From Paenibacillus uliginis N3/975 (lineage in GTDB: Bacteria > Bacillota > Bacilli > Paenibacillales > Paenibacillaceae), in assembly GCF_900177425.1 (NCBI RefSeq), contig NZ_LT840184.1, positions 6,073,787 through 6,137,786 of the forward strand: 64,000 bases of DNA. The letters are read 5' to 3'. The number at the start of each line of letters is the position of its first letter. The stretch's first letter is position 1. The notes under the pieces are model-generated. The model was not told where the DNA came from and made no database searches. It was given only the letters and a program-made list of their open reading frames with translations. Shown piece after piece: positions 47,678 through 56,263 of the stretch. The translations under genes and the position numbers were made by a program.

Positions 47678-47887
47678 TCAGCCCCCAACATAGGCTTGTC
47701 GCTTAAACACCATAACAACGTCCCTCGACTGTCCCTGTGTTTGGCTCGTATCAAAACACGATACCAGCTCCCAACCTTCATACCCGTGCTTGTTCAGCAG
47801 TTCGTCCAGTTCTTCCTCATTCACTTTACCGCCCAAAAAACCGCCGGTCTGATATTTCACCGTTCTATATTCCCACTGGACCATCAT
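47678..47887 (-). CDS. DUF4177 small protein
   Basis: A 69-residue protein with QWEYRTVKYQTGGFLGGKVN and LNKHGYEGWELVSCFDTSQ, then VMVFKRQ, the pattern of the DUF4177 family. Function unknown. AGGAGG precedes two adjacent ATGs. Part of a run of small minus-strand genes. Confidence 0.85.
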   Translation of the reverse strand: MMVQWEYRTVKYQTGGFLGGKVNEEELDELLNKHGYEGWELVSCFDTSQTQGQSRDVVMVFKRQAYVGG

Positions 47888-47928
47888 GCGTGTCCTCCTT
47901 ATTTAAAAACCGCTAAACTTGTTAGTAC

Positions 47929-48468
47929 TTAAAAGGCAACGTATTCTTTTACCATCAGCTCGATCTTTTCTTTGTTCATCTTTCCCAGATGATCCTTCCA
48001 CTCGATCTCCAGGTAAGATAGCTCAATATCTTCACGGGTCGACAGCTGCTCAGGTATGGATGCATCTCCGGAAATAGAGCCAACGTCCGTAACCTTCTGG
48101 ATAGCCGAGCCACCTTCAGCAGTATGAGCGCTTGCAAGGACACCGATACTGTGTCCATCTTGCTGTTCGTAAAATGTATAAGCAACGTAAGAAATATCTT
48201 CAACATCCTCTTCATTACCGAGATACGTCAGCTGCCCGGAGCCTCTCCATATCGACGCGTTGGATGACTTAATGATTTTATAGTTTTCTATTTTCCATGC
48301 TGCATCACCGGAATCCTCCCCCTCCAGCACATACATCTCCGTCGGACCCGCGCTTGCACTGGAAACCTTATTATTCTGGGAGTAGAGCAGGTACAGCGTG
48401 AGGATGTTAGCTACAAGAAGTCCAGCTATAAGCCAAACAACCCATTTTATCCATCGTGTATTCTGCAT
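47929..48468 (-). CDS. Membrane-anchored extracytoplasmic protein, unknown function
   Basis: A 179-residue protein with an N-terminal anchor (WIKWVVWLIAGLLVANILTL) and a soluble outer domain rich in beta-type segments (GSGQLTYLGNEEDVEDISYV). I do not recognise a family with certainty. The upstream AAAGGA site and protein-like composition support a real gene. Confidence 0.65.
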   Translation of the reverse strand: MQNTRWIKWVVWLIAGLLVANILTLYLLYSQNNKVSSASAGPTEMYVLEGEDSGDAAWKIENYKIIKSSNASIWRGSGQLTYLGNEEDVEDISYVAYTFYEQQDGHSIGVLASAHTAEGGSAIQKVTDVGSISGDASIPEQLSTREDIELSYLEIEWKDHLGKMNKEKIELMVKEYVAF

Positions 48469-48515
48469 ATGTCAGAGTCCTTTCTTGTTCCGTTATAGCG
48501 TTTAATGGCAATCAC

Positions 48516-48971
48516 CTAATTGGAATCTCCGATATATCGTGGTGTTGAGATCCCCTCCATGAGCGGCTTCACCAGCGCATCCGGATAGACCCGAATTTCG
48601 TTCATGCGGGCAAGCTCGATCCATTCCACACCGATCTGGGCATCATCCGGGTTATGGCCGTTAAACACCTCATCCTTGGTCTCCATTTCACATTCAAAAT
48701 AAAACTCCACCTGATGAATATCCGCATCCCATTCCGCAAACTGATGGTTCTTGCCTATGTATTCCCGGATAAACAGAATATCCTTCACCTTTACGCTGCA
48801 TCCGATTTCTTCAATACATTCTCTGACGACCGCGTCCTTCAGCTCCTCATATTTCTCTTGCCCGCCACCGGGAAACAAATAGAAAATACCGTCCTGATCC
48901 ACGTTCTTTGTCAAAAGAACTCGTTCGTTCTGTATGATGACCGCCTTGGCCGAATTTCGGATTGGTTTCAT
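48516..48971 (-). CDS. Nudix hydrolase
   Basis: A 151-residue Nudix enzyme cleaving nucleoside diphosphates linked to another group. The Nudix box spans residues 36-58 and fits GX5EX7REUXEEXGU (Gly36, Glu42, Arg50-Glu51, Glu54-Glu55, Gly57). An N-terminal AKAVIIQNERVLLTKN strand precedes it. Substrate unknown. Confidence 0.9.
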   Translation of the reverse strand: MKPIRNSAKAVIIQNERVLLTKNVDQDGIFYLFPGGGQEKYEELKDAVVRECIEEIGCSVKVKDILFIREYIGKNHQFAEWDADIHQVEFYFECEMETKDEVFNGHNPDDAQIGVEWIELARMNEIRVYPDALVKPLMEGISTPRYIGDSN

Positions 48972-49132
48972 AACAGTTTACTCCTCTATTTATGTATATT
49001 CGCAATGAATTTGCTCTGCTAATTCCACCTTAACTTAGAAATGAAGTAACGGCAACTTGGGTCCTATTACTGCGGCTAAATATTCTTGCCATCGAAAAAC
49101 CGGCAAACAGCGGTCCACCTCAAGTGAAGTCC

Positions 49133-49639
49133 CTATATCCTCCTATTGTTCAACACCACAGCTGTAATAATCATAAACAAAACAGCAAGAGCTGATAAAA
49201 GTACTGTCAACACAATTACGCTGTTATCTTTAATCCCGTTATCTGCTGCCATCTCGCTGTGCTGTTTAGGCTGAATCGTATCGTCACTGCCGCCATATTC
49301 ACGATCAAAGAGGGCTTTAACGAAGACCAATTCATTAGTTTTTACAGCGATGGCTTCTTCAGGAGGAATCCCTTGAATGGAGTAGTACTTCGTTCCTTTC
49401 GGAAAAACATTGGAGAAGTTACCGCCACTGTAGGCTGTTTCGTCACTGGAATAATTGGTTACTTTACCGACGACTTTTCCAAGCAGCACCTCAGCTACAA
49501 CCTCTTCTGTGATGACAAACACTTTTCCATCGTTGACGACAAAGGCATATGCCCATTTCGCAGACACAGCTGATATGCACAGAAAGAACATTATCAATGC
49601 CAAAAGTGGTATTTTTACAAAACGGAGGATTGGAATCAT
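49133..49639 (-). CDS. Exported membrane protein, unknown function
   Basis: A 168-residue protein with an N-terminal hydrophobic leader (LLALIMFFLCISAVSA), an outer domain with AFVVNDGKVFVITEEVV and GTKYYSIQGIPPEEAIAVKT, and a C-terminal membrane helix (VIVLTVLLSALAVLFMIITAVVL, residues ~142-163). No ribosome-binding site is seen; it starts 5 bases after the previous stop, so translation is probably coupled. I do not recognise a family. Confidence 0.6.
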   Translation of the reverse strand: MIPILRFVKIPLLALIMFFLCISAVSAKWAYAFVVNDGKVFVITEEVVAEVLLGKVVGKVTNYSSDETAYSGGNFSNVFPKGTKYYSIQGIPPEEAIAVKTNELVFVKALFDREYGGSDDTIQPKQHSEMAADNGIKDNSVIVLTVLLSALAVLFMIITAVVLNNRRI

Positions 49640-49644
49640 TTCAT

Positions 49645-50067
49645 CTACCGGGCCTGGAGGAAACTTTCATTCTCACCCGGAGGGTCAACGATAGCGATAG
49701 AACTTGGAACATGGGCCAGTCTCGTCAACGAAATATTAACGAATTGCCCTTGTTCAAGCTTATGAAGCACTTCAGGCACGAAAACTCTGTACTTCTTCAG
49801 ATTCCCGTCATTTCTGCTTACATGGATCGTTCTTCCTTGTTTATGGACGATTTGTCCATGAATTTGTCTCGTTGCGGATGTTACTAGATCCGTAATGATG
49901 ATCACTACAAATCCCGCGAAACATAATATGGTCACAAAATATAAAAAACCGAATCCTGAAGGTTCGAAGCGAGCATGATGCATAGCAAATAAGCCTACCG
50001 AAAGAAATAAAAGAATGATGTTTGAACAGAGATGTAAGATCAACCACTTGTTAACGTTTAGATCCAT
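49645..50067 (-). CDS. Small membrane protein, unknown function
   Basis: A 140-residue protein with two membrane segments (LHLCSNIILLFLSVGLFAM and FLYFVTILCFAGFVVIIIT) and a soluble C-terminal part (TRQIHGQIVHKQGRTIHVSR, VFVPEVLHKLEQGQFVNISL). The frame opens at 50124, but ATG 50067 has AAGGAG 9 bases upstream and avoids overlap with the neighbour, so it is preferred. Possibly coupled with the gene at 49133. Confidence 0.6.
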   Translation of the reverse strand: MDLNVNKWLILHLCSNIILLFLSVGLFAMHHARFEPSGFGFLYFVTILCFAGFVVIIITDLVTSATRQIHGQIVHKQGRTIHVSRNDGNLKKYRVFVPEVLHKLEQGQFVNISLTRLAHVPSSIAIVDPPGENESFLQAR

Positions 50068-50080
50068 TATCCATTTCTCC

Positions 50081-50728
50081 TTATTCAAACCTTTTCTTGA
50101 CCCCATCTTTTTCGATTTCCACACCGACGCTGTTCCTCCATCCTCCAGCGCTAGATATATCTCTGTTCATTATCTTTCCATAAAAAACCATCGACCGATT
50201 ACTCTGGTTATGAGGGACTAGTGAAATCGTCTGGGGTTCAATTTCAAACTGCATAAACCCGTCATCCAACAGTGGACGAATCGTGATGCTATGCTCTTTA
50301 CCGTAATTGTACAGGTTAAGCTGGCACTTTATTTTGACTGTTTTATCTTCCGTTTCGTAATTACACTGACTGTCTTTTTTAGAAAAAGCTACAGAAGATA
50401 CACCAGTTGAATTGAATTTGGTTAAAAAGAAAAGATTCTCTGTTATGAACGGAAAGATCATTATAAACGCGACACAGCCGATAATAAGCCGACTCATGAT
50501 TTTAGGATAGCGAGATTGATAAATTCTCGACGCTCCGACAACACCAAAGATCAACAGTAGAAAACCGAATAAAACCGGCAGGTGCAGGCCCCTACTTTTC
50601 CCATCTGTCCAAGGAGAAATCCCAATCCATCTAAATAGATCATCGCCAAACGAATAACCCAAATGATGAAAGGACAGCAGCAGAAGCCCCAGTACAACAG
50701 CTGAGATATATATGATCTTGATCTTCAG
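50081..50728 (-). CDS. Membrane protein, unknown function, probable CTG start
   Basis: A 215-residue protein if read from CTG 50728, which has GGAGG 8 to 9 bases upstream and begins LKIKIIYISAVVLGLLLLSF, a clean membrane helix. The first conventional start downstream is TTG 50662, with no ribosome-binding site and no first helix. Further segments are VLFGFLLLIFGVVG and LIIGCVAFIMIFPFI; the outer part has FYGKIMNRDISSAGGWRNSV. I recognise no family. The CTG start is inferred from site and hydrophobicity. Confidence 0.6.
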   Translation of the reverse strand: MKIKIIYISAVVLGLLLLSFHHLGYSFGDDLFRWIGISPWTDGKSRGLHLPVLFGFLLLIFGVVGASRIYQSRYPKIMSRLIIGCVAFIMIFPFITENLFFLTKFNSTGVSSVAFSKKDSQCNYETEDKTVKIKCQLNLYNYGKEHSITIRPLLDDGFMQFEIEPQTISLVPHNQSNRSMVFYGKIMNRDISSAGGWRNSVGVEIEKDGVKKRFE

Positions 50729-50836
50729 TTTATCATCCCCTCCGCCCTTACTCTTCCATATTGTAACAAATAAAACAATTTAGATGTCCACAATATTGAA
50801 ATTTCCAAGAAAGATATATTCGGGATTGGTTACTTA

Positions 50837-51928
50837 TCACGTGATGGCATGATCTGTTCCGCTTTTCTGTTCATGAAGCAACCGCTGCTTGCGTCCAAAC
50901 AGGCACACGAGCACATGTACAAAGACACAAGCATCCATAAGGAACAGCCCAACAAGATACATAGGCCCTAAGATGCCTGGAAAATACAAATTCATAAACA
51001 GTACATGTACGCCACCGAATACTAGATAAAGTAGCCCGTTCCGTATTCCGATTTCACGCAAACTTAAATGCTCTCCTGCACCAGTTATACGAATACGGAC
51101 AAGCGCTTTACCAAGGGTTCGGCCCCCGTTCAGGTAAGGAATAAGAACGAAATATACGGATGTTGCAAGAAAATATGCCCCCGGAACATTCAACACGCCC
51201 AGCAGAAGTACAACAGGAACCAGTACTATCCAGTCCACCATAAATGCAATCGCCCGGCGTGTATAGCTGACGCGCTTTTGCGAGAGATCTACTTCCTGGT
51301 CCAACCGCGGCAGATGCGAAGAAGCCCAGCGAGCCATTACAAAGCCGATCATGCCGCCGAGTGTGTTCAAAAACAGATCATCCACATCAAACAACCGGTA
51401 AGGGTAATCATAAAAGCCGTAGATCCCGGTCACCTGCGTTACTTCAAAAAACAATGATAACCCCAAGGAAGCTACCAGACACGTCAACCAGCTCTTCCGC
51501 AAATAGTAACGCATAAACATGCCGAACGGCACGACCAGCGCAATATTAAAAACCACCTGTAAAAAAGCTCTTTCCTTTATTAGCCGAACATACGTGGATG
51601 GATCAGACCATACAACCCGTGTCTCCGCCATAATATCTTGAATAAAGTTGAAAGGAATCAACTGCGCACAAGACGACATAGGCGCGTTGTGTCTTGAAGC
51701 CGGCATAGGCAAAATAACAAGATACAGTGCGTTCATCAGATAAAGTAAAAACAAGTACAACAGAACTCCACGAAATTTATTAAAATAACCGTGCTTCCGG
51801 TACTGCAGCACAAGGATTGGAATGGCACACAGCATAGCAGCTATAGGAAAGGTCAAAAACGCATACGATATCGGAAACAAATAATAATCCAGCACGTTGA
51901 TCACCCGCCCCCACTTTTTGATATACAT
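50837..51928 (-). CDS. VanZ-RDD fusion membrane protein
   Basis: A 363-residue membrane protein. Residues ~20-200 form a VanZ-like domain with four segments (IPFNFIQDI, NIALVVPFGMFMRYYL, GLSLFFEVTQ, DLFLNTLGGMIGF). Residues ~225-350 form an RDD domain (YTRRAIAFMVDWIVLVPVVL, GGRTLGKALVRIRI). VanZ gives low-level teicoplanin resistance in enterococci; RDD domains occur in putative transporters. The natural fusion is known in Firmicutes and its function is unclear. The start is uncertain: ATG 51928 has no good site, and GTG codons at about 51904 and 51895 are alternatives. Confidence 0.82.
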   Translation of the reverse strand: MYIKKWGRVINVLDYYLFPISYAFLTFPIAAMLCAIPILVLQYRKHGYFNKFRGVLLYLFLLYLMNALYLVILPMPASRHNAPMSSCAQLIPFNFIQDIMAETRVVWSDPSTYVRLIKERAFLQVVFNIALVVPFGMFMRYYLRKSWLTCLVASLGLSLFFEVTQVTGIYGFYDYPYRLFDVDDLFLNTLGGMIGFVMARWASSHLPRLDQEVDLSQKRVSYTRRAIAFMVDWIVLVPVVLLLGVLNVPGAYFLATSVYFVLIPYLNGGRTLGKALVRIRITGAGEHLSLREIGIRNGLLYLVFGGVHVLFMNLYFPGILGPMYLVGLFLMDACVFVHVLVCLFGRKQRLLHEQKSGTDHAIT

Positions 51929-52023
51929 TTATTGTAGACCCCGAAGGTTAAAAGAAGAGGAGTCCCAGTTTAAAAAAAGTTTAAAAATTCCCTAAGCAAG
52001 TAGGTGGCAGCGGCCGTACACAA

Positions 52024-52050
52024 CAAAGAACCCACGCATATGCGCAGGTC
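52024..52050 (-). terminator. Possible terminator of the ECF sigma/anti-sigma operon
   Basis: On the minus transcript ACCTGCGC and GCGTGGGT pair (two G-U pairs), followed by TTCTTTGTTG. Confidence 0.5.
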
Positions 52051-52067
52051 CCAGGGTAAGCTTAACA

Positions 52068-53042
52068 TTAGCGAATGGATTCCGCAATTTTTATGATCTC
52101 ACTAGTTGAAATGGCTTCTTTTCCGTGTATTCCGTAAAAAACATGGTTATATTCCCAGTCCAGATTTCTGTCACCCGTTAAAATCGCATCGATTCCATTA
52201 ACCTGTACTTGTTCCATCTCCTCGAATGTTCCAATTTCATAGGCATTTTCTTTTATCCCTAACATTTGACTTATAGTAAATGATTTTCCTGAATGCTGAT
52301 TCGTAAACGAAATGAAGAGATATTGATCAATAACGTTTCCTTGTTCATCTGTGATAAATTTTGCTTGATCAAATGTATATCCTTCAGGTAAGTAACTAGG
52401 CAGAATAACATCAAAGCCAGCATACTTATTTAGTTCGCCCGAATCCGTAACAACAAAGTATTGATCATCTTCACGATTCAGCTTTGCCTTTTCGGATTCA
52501 GTTATGATTTCATTATCTTCTGAAATTCCTGCGATTTTCTCCCCGTCTGCTGTATACATCTCATGTTGATTATTTGTAAGGACTTCGATAATATGGCCAT
52601 TCTTATCATATAGTTTGCCTTTTAACTCTTCGGGAACAGCTATCATCTCAGGGCTTTCGCTTTGTGTCCCTCGCAATTGCCCCGCCGAAAAGGTCTGGAT
52701 AATCCTGTTCACGATCGTTTCAGCGAATGAGGGCTGTACCAGAGTAATTGTACCAAAGAAAAGAATACTGATTGAAGTGGCGATTAAAGTGAATTTTTTT
52801 ATTTTATTACTTTTTCTCATGTTATACCCGCCTTTATTGGGTTCCATCCTTCTTAAGGATTGCCTGAGCACTGCTTCTTTGTCACTATGCTGACTGAAGT
52901 CTTGATTAGCCAACTTTTTGCCTAACCTCAACATTTCTTTATATTCGTCAGAGGCGATTGAATTAGAATGCTTATCTCTATTTAAGTAGTCATCCATATC
53001 GTTAAGAAATTGATCTTCCTGCTGTTTTCTATCCATTTTCAT
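52068..53042 (-). CDS. Anti-sigma factor-like membrane protein with DUF4367-type domain
   Basis: A 324-residue protein. The cytoplasmic N-terminus (1-80) is helical and charged; one membrane segment follows (FTLIATSISILFFGTITLV, ~85-103). The outer part ends in a DUF4367-like domain, seen as AGFDVILPSYLPEGYTFDQA, FTNQHSGKSFTISQM and VQVNGIDAILTG. It overlaps the ECF sigma gene by 4 bases and would hold that sigma factor at the membrane. It lacks the classical zinc-binding anti-sigma motif. Confidence 0.78.
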   Translation of the reverse strand: MKMDRKQQEDQFLNDMDDYLNRDKHSNSIASDEYKEMLRLGKKLANQDFSQHSDKEAVLRQSLRRMEPNKGGYNMRKSNKIKKFTLIATSISILFFGTITLVQPSFAETIVNRIIQTFSAGQLRGTQSESPEMIAVPEELKGKLYDKNGHIIEVLTNNQHEMYTADGEKIAGISEDNEIITESEKAKLNREDDQYFVVTDSGELNKYAGFDVILPSYLPEGYTFDQAKFITDEQGNVIDQYLFISFTNQHSGKSFTISQMLGIKENAYEIGTFEEMEQVQVNGIDAILTGDRNLDWEYNHVFYGIHGKEAISTSEIIKIAESIR

Positions 53043-53602
53043 TCCTCCTCCATCTCTTTTTTTAACTTTTTCATCGTCCGATAAAGGATCACCCCGACGT
53101 TGCTTTCACTTATGCCCATAATTTCGGCAATATCTTTATTTTTTAAATCTGCTCCGAACTTCAGGGCAACCAAATTCCGTTCCCTCATACTCAACACGAG
53201 TAGAGCTTTTGCCAGCTTGTTATTCGTATCCGTAATTTCAATGAGCTGTTCGGGATTTTTTTCTTTCGATACCAATGATTTAATGGCATCTAGGGAAAAA
53301 AGCTTTTGTTTTTTCAAGCTTCTAAAATGGTCGTTTACCACATTTCGAACAATAGCAAACAACCATACTTCAAAAGGGGATTTCTCCTTCGAGTAAGTAT
53401 CGAGTCTTAACATAATTTTATTAAAAACCTGACTGGTCAAATCTTCGGATGTGTGATGGCAATGTATTCGATAATAAATATAGTTGTAGACCCTTTTGTA
53501 ATAGCTCTCGAATATAGCCGTAAGTTCCAGTTCCTGCTCTTTGCATACAGCTTCGGTTTTTTCATTTTCCTGAAATGGATAGACTAAGGCGTGCTGTTTC
53601 AC
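53039..53602 (-). CDS. ECF-type sigma factor
   Basis: A 187-residue sigma factor with region 2 at ~30-95 (YYKRVYNYIYYRIHCHHTSE, SPFEVWLFAIVRNVVNDHFR) and region 4 at ~130-185 (LSMRERNLVALKFGADLKNK, then DIAEIMGISESNVGVILYRT). Start GTG 53602 has GGAGGGG 10 bases upstream. Paired with the anti-sigma gene at 52068. The signal and regulon are unknown. Confidence 0.88.
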   Translation of the reverse strand: MKQHALVYPFQENEKTEAVCKEQELELTAIFESYYKRVYNYIYYRIHCHHTSEDLTSQVFNKIMLRLDTYSKEKSPFEVWLFAIVRNVVNDHFRSLKKQKLFSLDAIKSLVSKEKNPEQLIEITDTNNKLAKALLVLSMRERNLVALKFGADLKNKDIAEIMGISESNVGVILYRTMKKLKKEMEEE

Positions 53603-53785
53603 TTGTTGTTCACCCCTCCTTCCTCGATTTACTTAGCTAAGTAATCTCACATGTTAATACGGAGGATTTCCTATACCATTACACTGTAAATGTTTTTATT
53701 TACACCGTATCGAAAAAATGTTCCGTTGCGGCCTTTTTATTTCATATCAACATTGATTCTTGTACTGTTTGTAATCGTGACAATA

Positions 53786-53839
53786 GAAAAACTGCACCTC
53801 CAATGGTTAGATGGTGTCTAACAATTGGGGTGCAGTTCA
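53786..53839 (-). terminator. Terminator-like inverted repeat, resembling a solo IS150-type end
   Basis: AACTGCACC-CCAAT-GTTAGA arms (53790-53811 and 53817-53837) form a 20 bp stem with one bulge and one mismatch, and five U residues follow on the minus transcript, after the esterase gene. The outer end read on the minus strand (from 53839: TGAACTGCACCCC, then AATTGTTAGAC) closely resembles the terminal repeat of IS150-group elements of the IS3 family. No transposase is next to it. IS origin is inference. Confidence 0.65.
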
Positions 53840-53891
53840 CACAGCAGTGGTTCTAGTTTGTTCTATAAGCGAATTTATAAAATTATAATAG

Positions 53892-55328
53892 CTATTCCAC
53901 AGACTTTGAAGAAGTCGATCTCATATACAACGGAGGTTTCACGTCATCAATAAGCAGAATACCGTCATATTGGTCACGGGCAACCAGACTTTCTGGAATC
54001 ATGCCCCAGCTGTAGGTGTAACGCGGTTCGAACATCCATGAATTTCCCCGCTCATTAGTACGGTAACGCAAATCAATGAAGGTGTAAGGTGAGCCGCTTG
54101 CAGACAGGATCGACTCAACCGATCCGGACGCCAGTGGGAGAACGTCATGCGGATTACCCATGTTGTCTGCGGTTTCGCCGCTTGCAGGGTACAATCCAAG
54201 CACGTAGCTGTATTTTTTCATATCATCAGGAAGCATTTCGCCCATTAACTTAACAGGATATGGTGAACCCATCACTTCACTTTGCGCTTTACGGATATGA
54301 TCATTGTGAGCCCATACGATAAATTTCTCTGTCGGATAGACGTCGGTTGCAAGCCACATCAGATTATCCAGCATCGCCTTATCTCGCAATTCCATTGACT
54401 TAAGGAACCAGGTGTATTCACCCTCTCCCATACCAATATTCGATTTAATGGATATTTCCACGTATTCCTTGGCAACGGATATCCGATCATTTAGACTTCT
54501 CTCCAGAAGAACTGGCAGCTTATCATTGGTAGGGTACAGCTCTTTCAGGAGGGCTTGGCTCGATTCCGATCCCGTAGCTTTCAGAACATCCTTGTATACT
54601 TGGATCAACTGGGCCTTCTCTTTCTGGTAAGCTTTAAGATCCGTTCCGGCGGAATATTCGGATAGCTTCTCCTCTGCCTCTTGCAGGCGCTGGGCCAATT
54701 TATCGTCTTTCAGCCAATCCCCGTCCAGAAGGGGAAATTGCAATTGCATATCAAAGCCGGTAAGCGCCAGCGGCTGTTCTGATTTTTGGGTTGTTTTTAT
54801 GTATTCGAATAACGGCATTGTCTCTTGCGCCCACCATACACCAAAGATGGAATCCTTCATCGTCTGTTCAGCGCTCTGGGTGCCCGATTTACCATAAGCT
54901 AGTGAAGCATTGCCCAGACCACTTTCAAAAGCAAGCACATTGTATCCCATCTCCTGGTGCAGGAACTGGATTAGACGTGTCTTCGCCAAATTGAATTCCC
55001 TCACACCATGGGAGCTTTCCCCGAGAAAAACTATTCGCTTATCATGCAGCAAAGGCTTTAGCATGTCCAAGTCCTTGAACTGTCCTGCTCCTCCCTTGCT
55101 GTCAGCCGGCTGGATGGACTCCAGCTTGTACGCATGATCCTTGGTCCAAGACTCCCATTCGGCAATGGCTTCATTAGATGTACGGACTTCCGTGACCTTG
55201 CCTTGAACGGCTTCTGCAGCAGCATATGCGCTGTTGCCTGTGAACACCGTACTTCCAATAACCGAAGCCGTTAGTATAAATGCGGTTAACATATGTTTTT
55301 TTGTCTTGTTTTTTAACATGTGTGTCAT
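53892..55328 (-). CDS. Secreted erythromycin-esterase family protein
   Basis: A 478-residue exported protein. A signal peptide (HMLTAFILTASVIGSTVF, ending AYAAAE) is followed by the erythromycin esterase/succinoglycan-synthesis fold, with VFLGESSHGVREFNLAKTRL, YNVLAFESG, LTGFDMQLQ, RDKAMLDNLMWLA and KFIVWAHNDHIRKA. The conserved His and Glu residues of these blocks form the known active site. The family includes EreA/EreB macrolide esterases, but most members act on other substrates, and export makes an intrinsic macrolide role less likely. Start ATG 55328 follows GAGGGG. The small XRE gene lies upstream. Confidence 0.87.
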   Translation of the reverse strand: MTHMLKNKTKKHMLTAFILTASVIGSTVFTGNSAYAAAEAVQGKVTEVRTSNEAIAEWESWTKDHAYKLESIQPADSKGGAGQFKDLDMLKPLLHDKRIVFLGESSHGVREFNLAKTRLIQFLHQEMGYNVLAFESGLGNASLAYGKSGTQSAEQTMKDSIFGVWWAQETMPLFEYIKTTQKSEQPLALTGFDMQLQFPLLDGDWLKDDKLAQRLQEAEEKLSEYSAGTDLKAYQKEKAQLIQVYKDVLKATGSESSQALLKELYPTNDKLPVLLERSLNDRISVAKEYVEISIKSNIGMGEGEYTWFLKSMELRDKAMLDNLMWLATDVYPTEKFIVWAHNDHIRKAQSEVMGSPYPVKLMGEMLPDDMKKYSYVLGLYPASGETADNMGNPHDVLPLASGSVESILSASGSPYTFIDLRYRTNERGNSWMFEPRYTYSWGMIPESLVARDQYDGILLIDDVKPPLYMRSTSSKSVE

Positions 55329-55361
55329 TCATCCCCTCAATAATTGATCCTGGTCAAGCTA

Positions 55362-55559
55362 TTAATCCTCTTCCCAAAACAAATCGTCTAACGTCCTGGA
55401 CAGCGCCTTACATATAGCAACACATAAACTCAGTGACGGATTGTACTTGCCTAATTCAATTAATCCAATCGTCTGCCTTGAGACGCCAACAAGATGTGCC
55501 AAGTCTTCCTGGGAAAGGTCTTTCTCCACCCGGGCTATCTTCAATTTCATATTTTTCAT
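55362..55559 (-). CDS. Small XRE-family HTH regulator
   Basis: A 65-residue helix-turn-helix protein: KLKIARVEKDLSQEDLAHLV, then GVSRQTIGLIELGKYNPSLS and a tail LDDLFWEED. It is the minimal type usually paired with a small membrane protein, here the gene at 55582 just upstream. It probably binds the palindrome at 56164-56181. Starts at 55559 or 55550; no strong ribosome-binding site, so coupling to the upstream gene is likely. Confidence 0.9.
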   Translation of the reverse strand: MKNMKLKIARVEKDLSQEDLAHLVGVSRQTIGLIELGKYNPSLSLCVAICKALSRTLDDLFWEED

Positions 55560-55581
55560 GCGATATTACCCGTTCCCTCCC

Positions 55582-56091
55582 TTAAGAATCGAACTGGTCT
55601 TTCTGAGATATCTTCTGACTCGTTCTGTTGGCGAGTTGGTGAACAATCAACATACCTCCAGCAAAGAGCGGAATATTGATTACCAGCGATACAAGAGTGA
55701 CAAGGAAGAAATACCATAATCCCGTTGTCCAAGTACCATCTCCATACAAGACCGCACTTCGAATACCGAAAAACAATGCCAAAAAGCCACCGATTCCTAT
55801 ACCCCAGAGTGTATTTTGAATGTTAAAAGAGACCTTACTTCTGCTGTCATGTACCTCAATCTCGTCTGAATAAATGCCCAGTAACACGCTCCGGATGCCA
55901 AAATACAGTCCCCCCGCTATAACAATGACCAATTCTAGCAGAGAAGATTTCCAGTCGCTTAGCATAAAACTTTTCACGACAACTGATATTGTACAGATGC
56001 TCATGATCAGTATGTAAACCTCTTTGTAAATCTTGTTCTTCATATTGACGATGCGCTCGTCTTCAACTCTGTTTCTATTGAACCATTTCAT
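55582..56091 (-). CDS. Small membrane protein paired with XRE regulator (DUF6773-like)
   Basis: A 169-residue protein with four membrane segments (YILIMSICTISVVVKSFML, LELVIVIAGGLYFGIRSV, LWGIGIGGFLALFFGIRSAV, LWYFFLVTLVSLVINIPLF). It starts with a cytoplasmic charged stretch. I associate it with the DUF6773-type partners of small XRE regulators; function unknown. GGAGG precedes the ATG. It is first in a two-gene operon with its own promoter. Confidence 0.75.
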   Translation of the reverse strand: MKWFNRNRVEDERIVNMKNKIYKEVYILIMSICTISVVVKSFMLSDWKSSLLELVIVIAGGLYFGIRSVLLGIYSDEIEVHDSRSKVSFNIQNTLWGIGIGGFLALFFGIRSAVLYGDGTWTTGLWYFFLVTLVSLVINIPLFAGGMLIVHQLANRTSQKISQKDQFDS

Positions 56092-56140
56092 GATCAGGTT
56101 CCTCCCGCAAGATAGCTGGTTAACATTTCCTAATAAGCCT

Positions 56141-56168
56141 ATTATACTGAATATACGTCATAATGCAA
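56141..56168 (-). promoter_or_regulatory. Promoter of the 55582/XRE operon
   Basis: Minus strand: TTGCAT (56163-56168), a 16-base spacer and TATAAT (56141-56146). The -35 box lies inside the palindrome at 56164-56181. Confidence 0.65.
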
Positions 56169-56181
56169 TATATATATTGCA
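56164..56181. promoter_or_regulatory. 18 bp perfect palindrome, candidate XRE operator
   Basis: TGCAATATATATATTGCA overlaps the -35 box of the operon that encodes the XRE regulator at 55362. Autoregulation is inferred. Confidence 0.5.
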
Positions 56182-56206
56182 AAAAGGTGAGTATATTATG
56201 TTTTCA

Positions 56207-56240
56207 CAAAAAAATATAAGCCCGGCAACATGCCGAGCTT
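56207..56240 (-). terminator. Terminator of the YcxB-like gene
   Basis: On the minus transcript AGCTCGGCA pairs with TGCCGGGCT (one G-U pair), then TATATTTTTTT. Confidence 0.75.
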
Positions 56241-56263
56241 TCAATTATATCTATTTTTGAAAG

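Noticed and set aside
53892..55328. Calling the esterase-like protein a macrolide resistance determinant
   Set aside because: It has a signal peptide and belongs to a broad family; characterised Ere enzymes are cytoplasmic. Only the family name is used.
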